From positions 1 to 64,000 of the forward strand of contig VYZB01000530.1 of NCBI GenBank assembly GCA_013397455.1: DNA of 64,000 nucleotides, given 5' to 3'. Under the pieces are notes generated by a model that saw nothing but the letters and a program-made list of their open reading frames with translations, ran no database searches and had not been told where the DNA came from. Within the stretch, counting starts at the first letter, position 1; each line of letters begins with the position of its first letter. Both the position numbers and the translations under genes were made by a program. The DNA comes from Crotophaga sulcirostris (lineage: Eukaryota; Chordata; Aves; Cuculiformes; Crotophagidae). Of the stretch, positions 1 through 11,961 are shown piece after piece.

Positions 1-49
1 CTGCCGCCCTGCTCGCCGCGCTCCGGCCGCTGGCGCTCCCAGGGAGACG

Positions 50-57
50 CTTAAATC
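50..57 (-). promoter_or_regulatory. TATA-like box
   Basis: GATTTAAG on the minus strand lies about 20 bases downstream (leftward) of a GC box. If it works as a TATA box, the start site falls near base 20-28. The match to TATAAA is imperfect, so this is an inference from position. Confidence 0.4.
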
Positions 58-101
58 CCCCGCGGCTGCTTCAGGGACCGCCCCCTCAGCACGCGGTCGG
101 C

Positions 102-109
102 CACGTGAC
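102..109 (-). promoter_or_regulatory. CACGTG E-box (USF/MYC/TFEB class)
   Basis: GTCACGTG on the minus strand, with GC following, sits about 75-80 bases upstream of the inferred start site. Palindromic CACGTG in a CpG island near a start site is the classic site for bHLH-zip factors such as USF, MYC and TFEB. Which factor uses it cannot be told from sequence. Confidence 0.5.
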
Positions 110-260
110 AGCTGCCGCTTCCGGGGTTCCAGAGAGAGGCGCCCTGCCGGGGGCCTCTCCTGAGCTTTGTCTTGTGTGGGAACTCTCCACCCGCCTTGAT
201 CGAGCACCCGGCTGCAGGTCCCACCGCTCCTGCTGCCGATCCGCGCCGAATTTCTTCTCT

Positions 261-1402
261 TCCACTGCGTTATCTTAAAAGTGAAAAAAAACAATTAGTG
301 TCAAGAACAAAGATGAATTTTAGGGTTTTAAACTGCAAAAAATAAGATAACAGGGTTCTCCTTGTGTAAATAAAATTTCTTAATTGCAATTTATTCCACC
401 TACTTTCTATAAATGGAAAGTAATAGTTAAAATATAATTTTAAATGTGGTCTTTTGAAATCTCATGATGAACTAAACAAGCATGGGCTAATTTTAACACC
501 TATGTAACGCTTTAACACTTCAGAAAATTTGTAGACATCACAGGAAATGAAGTTGGCCATTTAGTGTCACCTCTCTTCAATGCAGTCTCTCTAGTGAACT
601 GGATGACACTAAGAATGATACAGTTTTCTTCTGGTATAAAGAAACACTGCCTAAATCCTCTCAAATTACCAAAGCTCCAAGAGTTATTTCATAAAACTAT
701 TATAAGTAATTATAGCTTCTAAATATAAATTCTTACCATAATTTCACTGGATGAGATATACCTCATTATCTGCTCTACTGTTCTGAACAAAGTTAATATG
801 CCTTGTTTTAGAATTCTTATAAGAATACAAATAAGAAAACATTGATTTTCCAAAGTAGAATTAAACTTTATGGTAGCTCATATTAAGGGCCTTTTCTTGT
901 TTTTTAGAATTGTGCCACAAACTGAAATGCTATTCAATTTTGATCCTATTTTCTGAAAATGTACGCCAAAGATGAGAACTATAGACAAGTCAAAGAATGT
1001 TTAAAAAACCCCATACAAGCAGCAAATGCTTCTGAAGTTTTGTACTGGGAGTGCTGAAGAAGTTTTATAATTGAGATTATTTTCAATATATTTTTTTCAA
1101 AAAGTTAACCATCCTGACAATATTTTTTTGAGAAAAAATGGATTAGCTGATGTGAGATTATTTTCAATCCGAACTAAAAAAGTGTGTAAGGAGTTTGCCA
1201 ATAACGTTTTTTTGAAAAATATGTTTTTGTCATATTAAGCTGAAGAGACCACAAAATTGGTTAAAATATTATGAAGATCATGACTAATCATTAGTTAGAA
1301 ACTAGCGCATCTTCAGTGAAGATGGGTTCAGTAAAAAGTTTTAATAATTAGATAGTAGCTTTACTTTCATTCACTTCTAAATGTTAACTTTCAGGGCAGA
1401 AT
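261..1402. other. AT-rich single-copy DNA
   Basis: This is the flank of the promoter. I see poly-A and poly-T runs but no recognisable exon, RNA gene or repeat family. Confidence 0.6.
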
Positions 1403-1522
1403 CTTGATTTAGTTGAAGATGTCCTTGATCATTGCAGGAGGGCTGGACTAGATGACCTTTAAAAGTCCCTTCCATCTCAAACCATTCTATGATTTTATGA
1501 TTCTGTGATTCTACGATTCTAC
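1403..1522 (+). mobile_element. CR1 LINE, 5'-truncated 3' end
   Basis: This is the terminal ~120 bases of a CR1 non-LTR retrotransposon. It shows the conserved 3' UTR string TTGAAGATGTCCTTGATCAT, the GGACTAGATGACCTTTAAA block, and a tail of four imperfect octamers (ATTCTATG, ATTTTATG, ATTCTGTG, ATTCTACG). CR1 copies are usually cut at the 5' end by incomplete reverse transcription, and this copy has no coding part. The octamers at the right end set its orientation as plus. Confidence 0.93.
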
Positions 1523-4500
1523 TGGGGCACTTATGAAGATCATGAAGGAATTAGACATCTCTTCAAAGTACTGGACTAAAAGTAAACCAAACCTGACTAT
1601 TGAGAAAGATGAGAATTAAGATGCTGTTTTGAATGGAGACATTTAACTGGCAGAAAAACATATCAAGAGTTGACTTTCTTGATGGCAAATTTCAAATAAA
1701 AAATGGATGTTTCTCAGTCATGATAAAATTCAATATACTTTATTCAACAAATTTATTTTATTTTATTTTATTAACAAATGTTAAAGCCTATTATATATGG
1801 AAGAAGACTGGACGTCCGTTAGGTTTACCTGAGGATTTATAGCCTGTGACATCCTTAGAACATTTAATTAAGCACTATTCAGTTGTCTATCTAGCAAAGG
1901 AAAAACAGGACTATGTAGAGTAAAACAGGACTATGGACCTTAGGTCCATTCCATCTGCCTTTTGCTGTGTCTTATTTCAGTCATAGTCTTGTCCTATGTA
2001 TTTGGTATCCACAGCTGTTGAAGTGCACTAGTGACACTACAGCAGTTCATCATCTAGTTCTATTTGCTCTTGCTTGTATCCTTTGAAGTTATTTCATGTT
2101 GTGAACCTGTAAATGATGTTGATCAGAAAAATCGCTGCAAAAATGCATCTAAAATCTGAATCCTAACAAATTAAACGCTAGTGAGTGAAAAAAAAAAAGT
2201 TTATAGTTAGTATTCTAATTTATACAACTTTAAGACAAGTACTTGCCAGACTGGAAAACTAAACAGCTGCAGAACTATCTGAATCTCATCATGTGTGCAG
2301 TGAGTATAGGTAGGATTTATTCTACCTGATCTACCTATACTAACAATACTTTCTCTGGGCATTTGAATCCTGCTTTAACTGCCTTCCTCTCTTCCACTGG
2401 ATAATGTTTATCAGGAGAGCTGTCTTTATACCTAACAGTTGATAGAGCCAGATCCGCAGCTGCAAAAAGGTGTGAAACAAATACTGCTTCCTGAGACACC
2501 CAACTAGGTTCCTGATTGCAAACATTTGATTTAAATGCATAATTTTTTTCTGAACAGATGCTCTGTCTTATTCTTCCCAAAGTAGCCTGTGTTATCACAC
2601 ATAGTACCAGCTGAATTTACAGGAGAAAAGAATTCTATTCCACTGCAGGGTTTACTTTTTATTACAAAATCAGAATTACCCTTACAACAAGGAATAATAA
2701 AGCCCTACAGTTCTTTTTTACTTGGTCCAGGGACTTAACCAGCTTTGAGGGGAACTGCTTCTTTCTGTCCCAGTAAGTCTAGCTCCCCAATGGGGACTTG
2801 GCTTTCCAAGGACAAATCTCTTCCCTTGTGTTTAGGATAGCTTCACAGCATCTCTTACTTACCTGTTTTTATTTTTAACTCAGTTAATTCGGTTAAAATC
2901 TAAAAGATAGGGCATTTTGTCTCCAAGAAGGCTTCTTTGACACATGATCCTATTATATATGTTTTTATTATAGTTTAGTACATTCTTCAGAGCCTAAATG
3001 GTCTTCTTCCCATCCACATTTTCGAAAGTATCACAGCGTTTTATAAACTGTATATCATAAAGTATTTATTGTGCATACATCTGATAAAGCTAACAGGCTG
3101 TGGTGTGACATGACACTTTTTGCAGCAGCAGAGCCTTTCCATTCACCCTTTCCTTCACTACTGCCCTTATCAGTTCCTTATTTTTTCTATTATGTTTGCT
3201 TTGGAGTAAAAAACAAACAACCCAAACCCACAAAATCCCCCCATATCAAACTATAACAAAGTGACTTTTTCTGCTCATCTAAATTTTCCACTAACTCCTA
3301 TGTCTACACTTTTCTGAACAATAATCTAAAAAAATTTTTTGTGCTTTTTTTCCTATCCCTTTCCAAATCAAGATAGTTTGCAGCTCTGCTGTGACTTGTG
3401 TGCTGCGACTCTGCAAAAACTCAAGGTCTGTAATAAAAACAAAATTAAAAACATTAGCAATACAAAGTATATTAAGTAAAAATATCATTCTTTTAATTAA
3501 TCAAGAAAAAGGTAAGAAAAAAGAGAAATAATATAGAAACTGTGTGGAAGTCCCATGGAAGGGGTACGTAAACTCTCATTAGTTTAAAAATAGTATATAA
3601 GTGATAAGTGATGTATTCCGTCACTTCATTAAAATGTGATGATGTACTTAAATGAAAACATCCTCTATACTTATGAATATATGAATAGTTAGTTACTTTG
3701 CTCCTCTTTCCAAAACCCTCCTATTTCTATTAAGCAGAGTAAAAACTCCTGAATGTACTAGATGTAGTAGGTTCTCCAATTCTTAAGCTTTTAATGAAAT
3801 CAAACCCTGATCATTCTGTAAAATTTCCTGTAATTATTTATATTTTGAGATAATAAAATGCTATTAATTGCATTAATATACTTTAAATGAAGTACATCTG
3901 GTGTTTTTTACTGACAGTTTACAAGTTAATTTGCATTATAACTAATAAAATCCCAAGGATCTTGCATATGGTTGAGAATGAATGTGGTGAAAATGCAAAT
4001 ATACATATGAAGTTCTTTCATTTTAGATATTGCATAATTAAACTTTAAAATACACAATGAAGATAACTGTAAACCAGTGAGAATTAGCTTTGTATTAACC
4101 CAAATCCTAGTAAATACAGTGTCAATGAGTGAATTCCACACAACAAAAAGTTTACTTTTATTTTGTTTTATTTGACCATTTAATTTAAGGGATCACCACA
4201 TGACCAAATGGAAAATTACTTTGAAAAGTGGGCGCACAGTTTCAGACTGTTGCATTTTGCCATGACATAACTTGTTCTTTGTTATATAATTTCATTACAT
4301 AACCTGTAACACAGGTTTTGTGATAAAATTCACATCTAAGTCAACAGTTCAGATGCATACTTACAGTACCCAAAATGGTGCAGCTTCAAGGCTGTTATAT
4401 AAGTGCCGCAACATTCAAAAAGGGTGGTATTGTAGCAGTTGGATGTCTTAGATAATATTTGCTATGTGAAGGAAAACACTGTTTGAACACCACTTTCCTG

Positions 4501-6577
4501 TGAAGAAAAGCAATGCTGTGTTACCAAATTTCTGAGTTCCATATTTGCTATGAACAGATGTTAACAGGAATAGTCATTATATTAAGCTGCATTAATTAAA
4601 TATTGACAGAACAACCTTAGTAGATGAATTTATTAAAACAGCATGAAGTCTGATTAGCAATTAGTAGATATTGATGAATTAATGATTATTTCCATGTGAC
4701 AGCAAACAATCAGATGGTAGAGTGAATATTTCCCACATTATAATACATGTTAACCTTTCCTACCATTTAAACCAGGAAATTTTCCATTTGATTTGCAAAG
4801 TGAGATAATCACTCCCTTAAATTGTTAAAAAAATTGTGTTAATTCTTACAACATTCTGTTACCACTGACTCTCTTAACCACTTCTCTTACAAACAAAAAT
4901 CCCCAACTTGTAATGTAATTAGAGGTAATAGCCCCAAAATGATATGTTGTGAAGAACTGAAACCACCATTTTTGAGAGTGCTTCTCCTTCTAAAAGCAGG
5001 TAGATAAGTTGGTCAAAACAAAATGAGATTCATTTATTACGGGAAGGCATTGTTCTCTAAGAAAATTAGCACATCCATGCAGTTATCTTTCTTTTTAATA
5101 ACTTTAACCTTTCACAAGAAGGTTGAGAGGTTTTGAATGGTGCTAGCTGTGATTCTAATAAAAATAATTGCATACTAGCTGTTTCATTGATTTAAAGAAG
5201 GCAGGTAGTCTTGACATTGTTTCTTGGAAATAAACTGTTTCTTTCATTTAGAATGTCTCTGGAAGGTGAATAATTACCTACTGTCAGTTTAAATTTATTT
5301 TAATGACTTCTAAATGCAATAGATTGAATTACTACAGTTAGGTCATAGAGAAATACAGCATAAGCGTGTGATTATAATGTTAAGCAAAACTTTAAATACT
5401 CTTCTTTTATTGCTATGTTCATGCATATGTGCAGTTATGCTTATATCTTTATCATCTTCCACAACTGCCTGTTCAATGGCGAGTAAAGCAGTCAGTGCGT
5501 CCTAGCAATGTGCACCCAAATTGTCAAACCCACAATCCAGTGCTGTTTGCTACACATCATCTTATCGTGGCTGCTAAAGTCAAAAGAAAGGCTGATATGA
5601 TGCAGAGTCATCATCTATGGTTGGTTGTATCTGAAGACCAAAGTGTGAAGAGTAGAACTGATAGGGGTAAAGCACATCCCTCTTCACAACACACTGTTCC
5701 CAGTTCTGAAAAACACTATTTGTTTAACTGAAGTCCCTGCTCTGTGATGGTACTTTTGTAGGACTTTGTATCCAAGAATCTAAATGGCAATAAGTTTATT
5801 TCTAGGACAAGGCAGAGGATCAGCACATTAAAGTAGTTGGTGTTGAAGTCCCTGCAGCTTCACTGAATGAAGTTCAAGAGTTTGTTTCAGTTAAGTATGG
5901 GTTTATTCTGGTCCCCTATACTGTGTCCCCACAATGCACGTGGCTCAAATGTAACCAAAGGAACAATGAATGCTTGATCCCTGTGTTCCCTTTAGATGCT
6001 AAAGAGCATTTGGTGTCAATCCAGATGAAAACTTCTGGTTTAGTTTCTACTAAGAGAAATTTAGCTAGAGTACACTAAAACTCCTACTGAACTGAAATGC
6101 GATGTCATAAGTGGGGACAGACAAGGGACTTGCTAAAAACTTGTGCTACTGCTCCAAACTAAATTGTCAATGTGGTTGCAGTGTTATTAGCACAGACAAG
6201 GCCCTCTGAAGAGCCATCTTTCCCGTCATCATTCATTAACAGCTACTTCAGGATTTATGAGAGCCAGGAATAATCAAATGTTTCCCTGTATGCTATGCAA
6301 TAGTGCAGTGCAATAGCTGTGGAGCTGGGAGACAAACATCCTGTCAAGGCCTTGGACAGACCCTTTCTATTTGGAATAGAATTTCTCATTTATTTTATTT
6401 TGATTTTAGCTTTCCTGCTGCTTAAATTTGATGAGAATAGTCAATTTGTGGTTCTGACTCATCTTTACTGAGGTGCCTTTGGAGAAAACATTCTGAAACT
6501 TGTTCTATGAAAACAAACAAGTGAAAGGATTAGCCATGAAGAGATCTTTAAATGTCATCTTTAAAGCGTATGCGTCT
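1523..6577. other. AT-rich single-copy DNA, no gene recognised
   Basis: This is about 5 kb of low-GC sequence. It has a short (TTTTA)n run near 1751-1773. Two adjacent plus-strand open stretches at 5429-5731 and 5806-6075 resemble no protein I know and are treated as chance frames. No RNA gene was seen. Confidence 0.55.
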
Positions 6578-7152
6578 TCATAGGATTATAGAATGGTTTA
6601 GTTTAGAAGAGATCTTGAAAGGTCGTATGGTGCAACCCCTCTGCAATGAGCATGGACATCTTCAACTGGATCAGGTTACTCAAAGACCTTCCAACCTGAC
6701 CATGAATTTTTCCAGGGATATGACATCTAACACCTCTCTGGGCAACCTGTTCAGTGTTTCACCACCCTCATCGTAAAAAAAATTTCTTCGTTATATCTAG
6801 CCTGAATTTACCCTCTTTTATTTTAAAACCATTACACACCCTATTAAAAAGTCTGTCCCCATCTTTCTTATAAGCCCTCTTTAGATATTGAAAGGTCATG
6901 ATAACGTCTCACTGGAGCCTTCTGTTCTCCAGGCTGAACAATTCCAACTCTCTCAGCTTTTCTTCATAGGAAAGGTGTTCCGCCCCTCTGATCATCATCA
7001 TGGCCCTCCTCTGGACACTCTCCAACAGGTCTACGTCCTTTTTATGCTGAGTGTTCCACAGCTGGATGCAGTCTGGAGTCTCACCTGGAGAGGGGTAGAA
7101 TCACCTCCCTCAACCTGCTGGCCACGCTTCTTTTGATATAACCCAGGATACA
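6578..7152 (-). mobile_element. CR1 LINE, 5'-truncated (end of ORF2 and 3' UTR)
   Basis: A minus-strand CR1 whose 3' tail lies at the left, starting with ATAGGATTATAGAATGG. Moving right it passes the reverse complement of the 3' UTR and then the last ORF2 codons; the plus-strand phrases TCTCCAGGCTGAACAA and CTCAGCTTTTCTTCATAGGA are CR1 ORF2 carboxy-terminal hallmarks. It is cut near 7152, where CAACCTGCTGGCCACGC corresponds to the block just upstream. About 575 bases remain, with frame-breaking indels, so it is non-functional. A second short internal loss is likely near 7080. Confidence 0.92.
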
Positions 7153-10100
7153 TCTGGAAGTGATGACTTCATAAAGATCAATAAAGTATATAGTAGTTAT
7201 ACTAGAAGATTCTAAGACTTAGTTCATGTCCACTGATTGGAATCTAAACATCCATGTGAAATTTCATAAGTAACAAGAACATCCAAGTCTCATTTGATAT
7301 ACATGAATTCTGAAGTCAGTACCTGAAACTGGCACACCAGATTTAGCCAGAATGGAAACACTGGAGATAAAAGCAATCTCTAATATGTTCCCAGATATCT
7401 ACTTCAGTTTGCCACAAGACATCTCCATCTACTTGGGATCCACAATCTAGACAGCTTTTCAAAGACTGGAGAATAATTCAATGTTTTCTGTTAAAATAAA
7501 GTGAAAGGAGGAGGCTTTCTGCTTGCATAATAACATTTTTGTATATACACATTCAGACAGAAGCCATTTCATCTCAGGCTATTTGCTGCTGAAGTAAATG
7601 CAAATCCACTTCTCAAACCCTAGCAGTGCGTCCCTTCCTACATAGGCAGTGGGACGTTCTCCACTTCTCTTATTCATGCCCTGCTTAATTAAACAAGAAT
7701 TCAGGACATATTGCTTTTGAAAGCAATATCAAGGCTGAGCATGCCTCTGTCACCAGAAAGGCCACGTGCTTCCTTTGAGAAGACAGAGACCTGGCATCTG
7801 TGCTCCAGTGTCCATACATTAATCAGTTATTGGGAGGGGACTCGATTACATCTAAATAACAAAACAGACACACTTTAGTTAGTGAACATTACTGATACAT
7901 TTTGCTTAGCTCTTTGAATGGCAAAGCTTTACTGAGACTTGGATAGAGTTGAACTTAATATGTCATGTTTTTTCTGTAAGTCCTTGTGGCAGTCTTTGTT
8001 CTATGGCATCAGAGCCCAACATTTCATTTCCATGTCCCTCTGAAATGATCTTCTGAAAGTTCTTACTTGATCTATGAAATTATATTACTACCATTCCTTT
8101 TTTTCTAAATGTTACGGGAGCAGTTATGCAATTAGGTCTCAGATGCCACTTACAGGAACAGTTTAGACAAAGCATATCTAAGAAGAGAAAGAGCTTTCGA
8201 GCAGGTTAGTTTGCTAACAATGAAAGTGCCAATATAAACTGCTTAGGAACACTGTACCAGATGTGGTCTGCTACATTACAGAGTCCTTCTTTCCTTTAAT
8301 TGACACACTACTTACAATTTTCACAGACAGATAAAGCTATATCTTAGTATAGTTACGGATTTTTTTATCTCTTAATGCTCTGTTTAGTGAACTATTCCAG
8401 GATTCATGATTCATCTTGTGTTAGAAATCCTTTACTGCTTTCTGTACGAACTTAATTAGTAGTCAGTTTATATGCATTTTTTTCTAGTGTTCATAGGATT
8501 ATTTGGTGTCATTGATTCTTCTTCTGTATTTATCACCTGCTATATTTATAGGGTGAAATCACAGGTGAAGGTAAAAGCCTTCTCTAGCTTTATTGAGCTT
8601 ATCTGAGTAACTGAGCTTTCAAATTTCTTCCTGTGTGGTTGCTCGTGGTTTCCCCTGAATCTGTTCCATTTTGTACTCAATTTAATTGAAGAACAGTAGT
8701 TAGAACTGTCCGAACACTTTCAAGATGAGGTTCCACCAAGTGACTTTTACAACGCTAACACTTCTACAGTTCCACCTGACCTGATGTGGCTTAAGTTGTT
8801 GTTTAAAGTAAAGAACAATAGAAAATCAACATGATACACTTTAACTGAAATAATAAATGGTCAAGTGACTGAAGTCTGAATCTGACCCTTAATGGAATCC
8901 TTGCCAGGCAAATATATCTTCAGCATTGATCCCAGGAGATCAATTACAAAGTATTTATTTTGTGTCAATGACATGCACAATTTTGAGATACGACAGAGTA
9001 GAAAGTGCCATAATAATGAAAATAATAGGTAAAAGGTACAGAATTATATGATTTATTTAATGGTAGAGTCCAAGCAAAACAGAATGTTTCAAAATGACCA
9101 AGTAAAACCTGATATCCAGGACTATATATTCAGCCATATATACAGAATGGGAATATTATTATAAGAAATAATGAATATTATACATGTAACTGTTGTGTAA
9201 TAGCTCAAAAGAGAATCCAGTGGGAAGCAGAGATTCAAAAGGCTGATACAATCTGCAAATGGAGATTTACTGAACCACATACAAGCATAGCAGATAGTTT
9301 TTCATGTAATCAAACAAAGAGGTAATAAAGCCTAAGACATGAAATTTCGACAAGCGCAGATAAAAAGCAGTATTGTTTTAACTATGAAGACAGAAACTTC
9401 TGGAATAATTTCTTGACAACCATGATTAAATTGATGTTAATGTCAAACAGACTTATTGCCTAAAAGATGTCAAGTGATACTCTGCTATTGTTAGACATGC
9501 TTTCCTCAATTATACACATATTTTTTTGGTACAAAACAGTCTAACTATGAACAGTCTGCTGCAGGTGCATAAGCCATCTGTGATGCACTCATCGCATTCA
9601 AGAACAATAGCTATTATTAAGTTCCACAGCCTATGAAATGTGTAATATAAAAGGGCCGCTACTGCTGGGATAGCTTCTAGGAGTAAATTCACCAGAAGAA
9701 TGTATGTAGGTCAGGAAACACTCAAGATGCCTAGAAAAACTTCCATCCCAGAATTAAATGAAACAAGTAAATATAGCTATTCACATTTGAATAACACCAT
9801 TGTATGTATTACACATTTATACTCTGAAGACACTGATTGCCCAGTATTATATTTAAACTTTTAGTAGAAAGATTGCAAAGTTATTTATGCATTCCTGCAT
9901 AATTATTATTGAATAGTATCTTTTAAAAATATAAAAGAATGTCTGCATGCTTACTCATTCACCATACCACGATTTTGGTGAAAAATATTGTTTCCTTTAA
10001 CCTTAGTACTTCACCTTTTCTTTAAACCACTCTTCCCAGTGCAGCATTCATGACTCAGATAATGACTGATTTCAGGTGTACTGAAGTACAAACTGAATGA

Positions 10101-11569
10101 TTTAAGCAAAACTTGTGGAGATTACTGATTTTAGGGTTTTTTATTTTATTTTTTTAAATAAACAATTTTTTCACTTTATGAAATGGAGATACATGAGGTG
10201 TTTCAAACTCAGTGGGTATTTTTTCATTTATTAATGAAAACTATACAGCATTATCTGAAGATGTATATAAGTTTTAAAATTCATAATTAATTGTCCAGAT
10301 ATCAGCTAATTATTTTAAACCTTTTACTCTAAACTTATCTAGGTTTGTTGATTAAAGGATGTCCAACTTCAATAGTTGCTGTTCANNNNNNNNNNNNNNN
10401 NNNNNNNNNNNNNNNNNNNNNNNTAATCTCTCTTTTCCTCAGCTACAGAACAGAAATATTTATTGAATGATATTGATATAATTCATCCTATCCTACCTGG
10501 TAATTAGGTATTTTTAATGATTTGATAAAAATTCTATTGTCTCTAGCTCTACTGGCTATATGTTTGTCTATGTTTTTCCTTATGAGCTTTCTGCAATTTT
10601 TGATTTATATTTTATGCTAAGTATTATCAGTTTTCTCTTTATTGAGTTTTTTATTGTTGCTTTCTCTGTGCCTTTTAGGCAAAAGGTTTTTTAACAAAAA
10701 CTGAGGCTTTTAGGGAATCTAGTAAAATATTTTTAAGCAGCTCTCAGATATTGATTGTATTGAGGTGTTTATCTTCTCTCTCAGTCCACTGGCTTGTAAT
10801 TGTTTTCCACTTTGGGAAATTGGCTCCTCTAGAGTATAAAACAGGCGTATATTACTACTTGAGTTTTCATTCTTTTTGCTAATGTAGACAAGTTACAACC
10901 ACTTGGAACTAATCAACAACTAACTTTTAGTTCTGTGATCTGCTCCCCTCTAGTTCTTGGAATGAAATATGAGGTAAAATTAAAGTAACAGCGTATGCAG
11001 ATTTTTGATTCTCCTTAGATGTAGCCATTGTTTGATGTAAGTGTTTATGTTTTATGTGTTTACAAACTGCAAAAATCAGCTTTATACACGTTCCCAGAAT
11101 TCTAGCACAAACTGAAGTTCCTATTTTTTTTTTTCCTATACCTTATTGAGAATATTTAATGAGCCGAGCTCTTTCCTAATGGCATGCTGTAGTCTTTAGG
11201 ACACACCTTCTTAAGTATAACCTGAGTTTTATCCATTAGGATGCCAATCCGTAAGTATTCAAGGGTATTTGGAACTGAGTTTTCAATGAGCTGGAGAAAA
11301 GGCTTTCCATTTATTTTGTTTGTCATTTTGCCTATATAAGATTTACTAAGCAGGTTGTAATTTCTGATTTTGACATTCGAATTGTTTGATTCTACCTTCT
11401 AGCCTTCAATGATCGCAGCAAGATTGAATTTATGCTCATAAGTGATTTCAGATTCTCCCTGTTTAAAAGCCAATCGCTTGGCAGCCATATATAGGAAATT
11501 AAATACTGTTTTCCTTTGATGTATAATAATGATTTAGTGAATTTTCTTCTTGACATCTTGATTCAGTGC
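7153..11569. other. AT-rich single-copy DNA with an assembly gap
   Basis: No gene, RNA gene or repeat family was recognised. The run of N at 10386-10423 interrupts the sequence, so its true length and content are unknown. Confidence 0.55.
10386..10423. other. assembly gap (38 N)
   Basis: A run of 38 undetermined bases within AT-rich sequence. Confidence 0.99.
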
Positions 11570-11692
11570 TAAATGAGTGATTATTTTTGTGCCATGGTTT
11601 AGATGATAGGTTGGTGTTAGTATTGGCTTATAAGTTGGACTTGGTGATCTCAGAGGTCCTTTCCAACCTTATGATACTGTGATACTGTGATA
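11570..11692 (+). mobile_element. CR1-type 3' end with TGATACTG tail (copy 1)
   Basis: This piece reads TGCCATGGTTTAGATGATAGG, then GTTGGACTTGGTGATCTCAG and AGGTCCTTTCCAACCTTATG, then two TGATACTG units. It is the same subfamily as the minus-strand piece at 56226-56424, which carries the matching blocks. It is 5'-truncated and non-coding, and it runs straight into the minisatellite on its right. Confidence 0.88.
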
Positions 11693-11891
11693 CATATATC
11701 TATGCATACATATATCTATGCATACATATATCTATGCACACATATATCTATGGACGCATATATATGCACACACATATATATGTACACACATATAGGCACA
11801 CATATATATGCATACATGTATCTGTGCGCACATATGGCTATGCACACATGTATATGCACACATATCTGCACACATATATTTATGCACACAT
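11691..11891. repeat. 14-16 bp minisatellite (CAYACATATATCTATG type)
   Basis: This is about 200 bases of tandem units of 14-16 bp built on CATACATATATCTATG. The first three units are almost identical, and later ones drift to CACACATATATATG and CACACATGTATATG. The alternating purine-pyrimidine composition explains the overlapping low-complexity open frames here (His, Ile, Tyr and Thr rich), which are not genes. It lies exactly between two copies of the same CR1 tail. Confidence 0.93.
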
Positions 11892-11961
11892 GTTGGGTTA
11901 TAGGTTGGACTCGATGATCTCAGAGGTCCTTTTCAACCTTGTAATACTGTGATACTGTGAT
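11892..11961 (+). mobile_element. CR1-type 3' end with TGATACTG tail (copy 2)
   Basis: This is a second 70-base copy of the same tail: TTATAGGTTGGACTCGATGA, then the TCAGAGGTCC block, then AATACTG and TGATACTG. It has the same orientation as copy 1, from which the minisatellite separates it. Either it is an extremely short independent insertion or a duplicate of the neighbouring tail. Confidence 0.85.

Larger units (their letters stand above)
1..260 (-). promoter_or_regulatory. CpG-rich promoter of a leftward gene (gene body outside window)
   Basis: This stretch is GC- and CpG-rich and stops abruptly near base 260, where the AT-rich desert begins. Read on the minus strand it holds, in order toward the left edge, an ETS-type CCGGAAG (118-124), GTCACGTG (102-109), a GC box GGGGGCGGT (78-86) and a TATA-like GATTTAAG (50-57). 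That is the usual order and spacing of a promoter, and it places a start site at about bases 20-28 with transcription leaving the window. GTCACGTG followed by GC is one base from the TFEB/USF-type (CLEAR) consensus. No start codon or exon can be assigned, so the gene is unknown. A bidirectional plus-strand transcript is possible but nothing supports one. Confidence 0.6.

Noticed and set aside
11691..11891. CRISPR-like repeat array
   Set aside because: Units are contiguous without unique spacers, and the genome is a vertebrate one.
11687..11952. Overlapping His/Tyr/Ile-rich frames
   Set aside because: Translation of the CATACATATATCTATG minisatellite.
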